Of a stretch of 10,152 nt of DNA, positions 6,233 to 10,152 are shown one piece after another (the first letter of the stretch is position 1; every line of letters starts with the position of its first letter). Location of the stretch: the NCBI GenBank assembly GCA_015233265.1, contig JADFXZ010000075.1, positions 1 to 10,152 of the forward strand, given 5' to 3'. Position numbers and translations under genes: made by a program. Source of the DNA: Nitrospirota bacterium. Lineage in GTDB: Bacteria > Nitrospirota > Thermodesulfovibrionia > Thermodesulfovibrionales > Magnetobacteriaceae. The notes under the pieces were generated by a model. The model saw only the letters and a list, made by a program, of their open reading frames with translations, did not search any database and was not told the origin of the DNA.

Positions 6233-8155
6233 TTATACCTTAAATATAAAACCCCTTTTAAAAACTGCAATACACGCTTCCACTACATCTTTATCGTACA
6301 GTACCGCGCAGTTTTTCGATATCTCCCCCAAGGCCATATCCAGACCGAGGGCTGGACGATACGGTCGGTGGTTTGTCATTGCCTCAACTACGTCCGCTAC
6401 GCATATTATCCTTGCCTCTATTAATATCTCCTCCCCCTTGAGGCCGGAGGGATAGCCCGAGCCGTCTATTCTCTCGTGGTGCTGCAGGATTATCTTTGCT
6501 ACTGACCACGGGAAATCCACATCCTTTAGTATGTCGTACCCGATTTGAGAGTGATGTTTCAGCAGATTGAACTCCGCTTCGATAAGTTTGCCCGGTTTAC
6601 TTAGTATCTCAGAGGGCACATATATCTTCCCAACATCGTGGATTGAGGCCGCCATTCTCACGCCCTCTGTCATATCTCTGTGAAATCCCAACTCGTCGGC
6701 TATGGCGCGCGACAAATCGGCTACCCTTCTCTGATGTCCGGCTGTGTACGGGTCTCTTGCCTCCAGGATTGCCGATATGGCTACCACTACAGAACCGGTG
6801 AGTTTGCGGAGTTTCTCTATTGCCTGCTCTCGCTCGTGCCTCTCCGCTACGTGGTCTGTTATGTCCCTCAGTATGGCCGTAAAAAATGTCCCCGTCTGTA
6901 CTGTCCATAACGCGCCGGAGAGTTCTATCGGAAACTCTTCCCCATTTTTTCTTGCCGCCGTTAGGGTGATTGCCTTGCCCAAAAGATTGGAGTGCCCAGT
7001 TTCGATAGCCGTCCTGAAATCTTTTCTGAAATTTGCCTTCAATGGCTCTGGTACAATTATCTCAAATTGTTTTCCAATCGTCTCATGTGTGGTATAGCCA
7101 AATATCTTCGCCGCACCGGTGTTCCAGAGGACTATCTCGCTGTCCGTATTTACGCATATTATGGCATTGTCAGTAGTATGCACAATCGAGCGCAGCTGCT
7201 CTTCATTTCTTAATAGGTGTTCCTCAGTTCTGGCGCGGCTTATTATCCCGGCAAGCGTATTAACTACCGCGGTGAGAAACTCCTCCTCATCAGGGGTTTT
7301 TTCATGCCCATCGGTCACATATAGATTCAGCACCCCTAATACCCGCTTGCCGTGCGTTATAGGCACACAGTAGTGGCCATGCGGCGCCATATCCGGATAA
7401 CTGTGGTCGTGCCGGTCATCTAAGCAACTGGCAAAGACTATCTCCCTTGTGGAGGCTGCAAGGCCGCACAGACATTTGCCAATGGGTACAACGCCGCAGA
7501 GTTTAAACTGTATGGGCGCAAAATTCCTCTGTGCATACATCACCAGCACATCGGGTCTGCCACTTTCAACTACATGTATGCTGCCTTTTGTATGAATCTC
7601 AAGCCATTGATACGACAGTATCACATCAAGGATATGGTCAAGCTGCCTCCTCAGTGGAATCGGCTTTAGGGCTATCTGCAGGATTGCGTTGATTATTGCC
7701 TGAAGCTGGCAGTGCTTCTTTAATTGAGTATCCAGGGCCTTTTGAGCCGTTATATCTCTGAATACGGCGTAAAGCACCTCTTTACCCTCCATATATACTG
7801 TCTTTGTCCTAAGTTCAACGGGGATGAGCCGGCCTTCCCTGTGCTTGAGAAACATGTCGTCTGTTATGCGTTTGTCGTCCTTGCCTACCAGAAGTTGTGC
7901 GTATATCTGCCTTTGAGCATCAGGGAAAATCTTACAAAGGTTCATTCCCGCAAGCTCCGCCGCCGGTATGCCCAGAAGCTCTGCAAACTTTTCGTTACAG
8001 TAGAGGATATCTCCGGTTGCCGCATCCGCCGTCAGGATAAAATCCCCTGTTGCGTCAAGCATCTGCCTGAATCTCTCCTGTGATTCCCTAAGGAGATTTA
8101 TTTCAGAGTGGAGCTGCCCTCCTCCGGCTATGAGTTGCCCTTCCATAACAGCCAT
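6233..8155 (-). CDS. PAS-GAF-PAS-HD-GYP sensor, putative c-di-GMP phosphodiesterase
   Basis: HD-GYP enzymes hydrolyse cyclic di-GMP, a second messenger that controls motility, biofilm and sometimes metabolism. From the ATG at 8155 the protein has 640 residues: PAS (about 24-137), GAF (about 150-308), PAS (about 318-436), HD-GYP (about 450-636). The catalytic domain looks intact, with His506-Asp507 in HDVGK, HHE (559-561) and DGSGYP (564-569). The GAF domain is unusually rich in possible ligands: Cys228, Cys230, Cys244, His249, His251, His259, His261 and Cys263. No membrane segment is seen, so it should be cytoplasmic. The reading frame is open to a TTG at 8167 that overlaps the NrfD stop. The ATG is preferred because GAGGG lies five bases before it, inside the 8-base gap. 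Close linkage to NrfD suggests control by, or readout of, the respiratory enzyme. Confidence 0.9.
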   Translation of the reverse strand: MAVMEGQLIAGGGQLHSEINLLRESQERFRQMLDATGDFILTADAATGDILYCNEKFAELLGIPAAELAGMNLCKIFPDAQRQIYAQLLVGKDDKRITDDMFLKHREGRLIPVELRTKTVYMEGKEVLYAVFRDITAQKALDTQLKKHCQLQAIINAILQIALKPIPLRRQLDHILDVILSYQWLEIHTKGSIHVVESGRPDVLVMYAQRNFAPIQFKLCGVVPIGKCLCGLAASTREIVFASCLDDRHDHSYPDMAPHGHYCVPITHGKRVLGVLNLYVTDGHEKTPDEEEFLTAVVNTLAGIISRARTEEHLLRNEEQLRSIVHTTDNAIICVNTDSEIVLWNTGAAKIFGYTTHETIGKQFEIIVPEPLKANFRKDFRTAIETGHSNLLGKAITLTAARKNGEEFPIELSGALWTVQTGTFFTAILRDITDHVAERHEREQAIEKLRKLTGSVVVAISAILEARDPYTAGHQRRVADLSRAIADELGFHRDMTEGVRMAASIHDVGKIYVPSEILSKPGKLIEAEFNLLKHHSQIGYDILKDVDFPWSVAKIILQHHERIDGSGYPSGLKGEEILIEARIICVADVVEAMTNHRPYRPALGLDMALGEISKNCAVLYDKDVVEACIAVFKRGFIFKV

Positions 8156-8163
8156 CTTTTCCC

Positions 8164-9099
8164 TCAAAAAATAATTGCCCCTGTTACCTGACCGGCGTCT
8201 AATATTACGGCGCGCACAATGTACCCCCCCATTAACGCCAATACTGACGATATAAAGTTAAGCCGCGGCATGTGCGGCTCAGTCCTGGCCGTGAGCTTAT
8301 ATGAAGCAGCCACCATCGGCACAATTATACCCGCCGCCACAAACCCTAACCAAAACAATAAGCCCAATCTCCCGTTCATAACTATGCTCAGGGCACTTGC
8401 AGCACTCTGTGTGGAGCGCCCCATGCAGATTAAGAATATTACCGTTGCCAATAATAATAAATATAACAGGATAAAATCCACTCTATCGATAAACCTGTGG
8501 ATGTGTCTATTAGTAATCTGCTCATCAGAAGATGTTTCACCAGCATTGTACGCTGTCCCAAAGCCCCCCGGGGTGAGGCACAGCACCAGAGATACCGCGG
8601 CAAGCCCATCAATTACCGCCGAAATAAACAACAACACCGGCGTCATCGCGGTATTCCAAAACGGCCGGGCACTCAGCGTTGACAACAAAAGCCCCGTGTA
8701 CAGGGCGACACATGTGGAAATCACGAGCCCTGTCAGCTTTATGGCTGTCAGTGTGCTGGGTTTTGACTTTAATTTCAGATAGTTCTTTGGAAGGGTTAAG
8801 ATAAAGTATACTATGCTTATTGCGGAAAATAAGGTGATTATCCACGCCCCGACAGACATAATCGACTTGTATTGGAAGGTCGTCAGGAGCAGCCAGAAAA
8901 GCCTAGGCCTCTCTAAATCAAAAATCAGCCCCACCATTCCCGCCATTATCGGAAACGGCGCTATATACGCCCCTGCCCGCACAACCCTGCCGTACTTCAC
9001 AGGGTCTATAAACCCCGCGGCAATTGATACAATCATCGCACCGGCGCTTACCCCGGCGCTAAACAGGTAGAACGTTATCAGATAGTTCCAGTGTATCAT
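8164..9099 (-). CDS. nrfD: NrfD/PsrC family membrane subunit
   Basis: NrfD-type subunits anchor molybdenum or cytochrome oxidoreductases in the inner membrane and exchange electrons with the quinone pool through the iron-sulfur partner. From the ATG at 9099 the protein has 311 residues, like E. coli NrfD (about 318) and shorter than Thermus PsrC. It has about eight membrane segments (roughly 4-30, 40-62, 78-104, 121-141, 149-175, 205-226, 240-265, 275-300). Family-typical features are the N-terminal WNYLITFYLFSAG stretch, DLERPRLFW after the second segment, and a charged NRHIHRFIDRVD turn. The ATG is preferred over the TTG at 9117 because GGAG lies five bases upstream. It has no covalent haem site, as expected. 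The gene symbol indicates family only; the enzyme could equally be a polysulfide, thiosulfate, tetrathionate or other reductase. Confidence 0.85.
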   Translation of the reverse strand: MIHWNYLITFYLFSAGVSAGAMIVSIAAGFIDPVKYGRVVRAGAYIAPFPIMAGMVGLIFDLERPRLFWLLLTTFQYKSIMSVGAWIITLFSAISIVYFILTLPKNYLKLKSKPSTLTAIKLTGLVISTCVALYTGLLLSTLSARPFWNTAMTPVLLFISAVIDGLAAVSLVLCLTPGGFGTAYNAGETSSDEQITNRHIHRFIDRVDFILLYLLLLATVIFLICMGRSTQSAASALSIVMNGRLGLLFWLGFVAAGIIVPMVAASYKLTARTEPHMPRLNFISSVLALMGGYIVRAVILDAGQVTGAIIF

Positions 9100-9152
9100 T
9101 TTTTCTCCATATGACAATGTCCCAGCGTGTGTGTATTTCCTGCCACTTGATT

Positions 9153-9171
9153 ATTTCCCGAACTGGGAAAT
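9153..9171. other. Intercistronic hairpin
   Basis: ATTTCCC (9153-9159) and GGGAAAT (9165-9171) form a perfect seven-pair stem with a five-base loop, 12 bases downstream of the lipoprotein stop in the gap before NrfD. No T-run follows on the minus strand, so it is not a standard terminator. It may protect the upstream mRNA from decay or set the ratio of upstream to downstream products. Confidence 0.45.
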
Positions 9172-9183
9172 GAGCGCTCAGCT

Positions 9184-9411
9184 TCAGGCGGTTCCTACGG
9201 CAATCTTTCCCTTGCCCTTCGAATAAGACGCATCTTTAAATCCGGCCTTAGTGGCTTCCTTTAGCGGCTTTAAGCCAGTTGGCGGCTTTGACACCACGAG
9301 CATCCCCCACAGCCCGGCGTAAGAGTCGGTCACAGATGCCGCATTTTTACCCTTTTGGCCCTGGCAGGATGCCAATACCCATATCAAAATCGTCAGCGCT
9401 AATTTTTTCAC
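9184..9411 (-). CDS. Small lipoprotein of unknown function
   Basis: I do not recognise the family. The 75 residues begin MKK, followed by a hydrophobic stretch (4-14) and a lipobox LASC with the lipidated Cys16, so signal peptidase II cleavage would leave a 60-residue mature lipoprotein outside the cytoplasmic membrane. The mature part is basic, with many Lys and Gly, and contains one Trp and no other Cys, so it cannot bind haem covalently or carry an iron-sulfur cluster. The start is GTG with AGGT about nine bases upstream. It lies between the ferredoxin and NrfD subunits, 39 bases after the former, so an accessory or assembly role at the periplasmic face of the oxidoreductase is plausible but unproven. 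Confidence 0.7.
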   Translation of the reverse strand: MKKLALTILIWVLASCQGQKGKNAASVTDSYAGLWGMLVVSKPPTGLKPLKEATKAGFKDASYSKGKGKIAVGTA

Positions 9412-9450
9412 ATTTAGTTTACCTGTGACATCAACCCTTTTACCATATTA

Positions 9451-10029
9451 TTATCCTATAATATAATAAATCGAAGGTTTTGTGTTCAAATCTTTCCCTA
9501 TCAGAATGGTTTTTTTTGTGGCTATAAGCTTAGTGATTTCACTGTTTGGATCGTTTAAGTCCCCGAAGACGCGCACACTGGTGGGGCACGTGCTGGTACA
9601 GGCTGGCAGCTGATTTTTCTCAATTAATGTCGCGCAGAAGCTGCACTTATGGACAAACCCGCCTGCCTCACTTATGACCCTCACATTATATGGGCAGCTG
9701 AGAATACAATACTTACATCCGATACACTTTTGTGCGTTAATTGCTACGATGCCGTCTGGCCTTTTGTATGATGCCCCTGTAGGGCAAACACTGACGCACG
9801 GGGGATTGTCACAGTGCTGGCACTGCATGGGCAGAAATCTCCTGTTAAAGTACGGGAAACGCCCAAACTCCTGTTCCTCAATCCTGTTGAAATACTCCGT
9901 TACGGGCAGTTCATTCTGATAATGGCACGCCGCAACACAGGCAAGACAGCCCACACACTTGGTAGTGTCGACAAGCATTGCCCATTTCGGCAGCTTCCCC
10001 GATTTCCCCAAATCTTCAGAAGCTGTCAT
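9451..10029 (-). CDS. 4Fe-4S ferredoxin subunit (NrfC/PsrB/DmsB type)
   Basis: This is the electron-transfer subunit that wires a molybdopterin catalytic subunit to the NrfD membrane subunit. The 192 residues contain all sixteen cysteines for four [4Fe-4S] clusters: Cys25/28/31/35, Cys70/73/78/82, Cys102/105/108/112, and Cys129/132/144/148 with the long spacing usual in this family. FGDLNDP (155-161) is also typical. The N-terminus has no Tat or Sec signal, so export, if it occurs, would be by hitchhiking on the catalytic subunit. The ATG overlaps the stop of the upstream gene (ATGA), strong evidence of one operon and of a fixed subunit ratio. Confidence 0.92.
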   Translation of the reverse strand: MTASEDLGKSGKLPKWAMLVDTTKCVGCLACVAACHYQNELPVTEYFNRIEEQEFGRFPYFNRRFLPMQCQHCDNPPCVSVCPTGASYKRPDGIVAINAQKCIGCKYCILSCPYNVRVISEAGGFVHKCSFCATLIEKNQLPACTSTCPTSVRVFGDLNDPNSEITKLIATKKTILIGKDLNTKPSIYYIIG

Positions 10030-10152
10030 GCCTTTGCCACTCTTATAATTAACTCGTTACACATCACATGCCCCACTGCCGGGTCGAAGTACGTGTCGAG
10101 GAAATCGTTATAGTTAATGCCTTTTCCATACGCGGTCTTGAGGTATTTCGAG
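10026..10152 (-). CDS. Molybdopterin oxidoreductase catalytic subunit, C-terminal fragment
   Basis: An open minus-strand frame enters from the right window edge and ends at a TGA (10026-10028) that overlaps the ATG of the ferredoxin gene. The visible 41 residues include YGKGINYNDFL, then a DP-x-x-G pattern, and end LIIRVAKA. This resembles the extreme C-terminus of DMSO-reductase-family catalytic subunits, in the molybdopterin dinucleotide binding domain (compare the N-x-N, DP-x-x-G and V-x-V-x-KA pattern of PhsA/PsrA-type proteins). The gene order catalytic subunit, four-cluster ferredoxin, NrfD supports the call. The fragment is too short to predict the substrate, and it is cut by the window, not truncated in nature as far as can be seen. 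Confidence 0.7.
   Translation of the reverse strand, partial: SKYLKTAYGKGINYNDFLDTYFDPAVGHVMCNELIIRVAKA

Overview
The window suggests a Gram-negative bacterium: it encodes a TonB protein and a small lipoprotein. It appears to respire anaerobically, because part of a molybdopterin/iron-sulfur/NrfD enzyme operon is present. Base composition is intermediate, TTG and GTG starts are frequent, and genes are tightly packed. The gene mix (geranylgeranyl-reductase-family flavoprotein, CISM-type respiratory enzyme, PAS/GAF/HD-GYP sensor) would fit Nitrospirota or a deltaproteobacterial-type anaerobe. That placement is inference only. All recognisable genes are on the minus strand, so reading runs from right to left.

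Right block (10152 to 6233) is one apparent operon. In order it encodes the C-terminal tail of a molybdopterin oxidoreductase (cut by the window edge), a four-cluster ferredoxin subunit joined to it by an ATGA overlap, a 75-residue lipoprotein of unknown function, an NrfD/PsrC-type quinone-interacting membrane subunit, and a PAS-GAF-PAS-HD-GYP protein only 8 bases behind NrfD. Together this is a membrane-associated respiratory oxidoreductase whose electron acceptor or donor cannot be told from this window. A putative c-di-GMP phosphodiesterase travels with it, and its GAF domain is rich in Cys and His.

Middle block (5140-6232) is about 1.1 kb with no convincing gene. It is AT-rich. It holds a near-consensus plus-strand promoter (5588-5615), a strong palindrome (5246-5275), and several copies of a GGAACATCCG repeat plus an AGTGGCTAC 9-mer in mirror-image arrangement. 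It looks like the remains of a mobile element or a cluster of element ends.

Left block (5139 to 188) is a second compact operon: UPF0173-like metallo-beta-lactamase-fold hydrolase, endonuclease III (nth), biotin-protein ligase (birA, no DNA-binding domain), type III pantothenate kinase (coaX), geranylgeranyl-reductase-family flavoprotein, and an orphan TonB. Each gene overlaps the next or is at most 13 bases from it. The coaX gene carries a 102-base in-frame insertion, bounded by a perfect 28-base inverted repeat, that is translated as extra protein. The far left edge (30-51) carries another copy of the GGAACATCCG repeat, inverted relative to the one at 5493. The six-gene block therefore sits between two inverted copies of a 20-base sequence.
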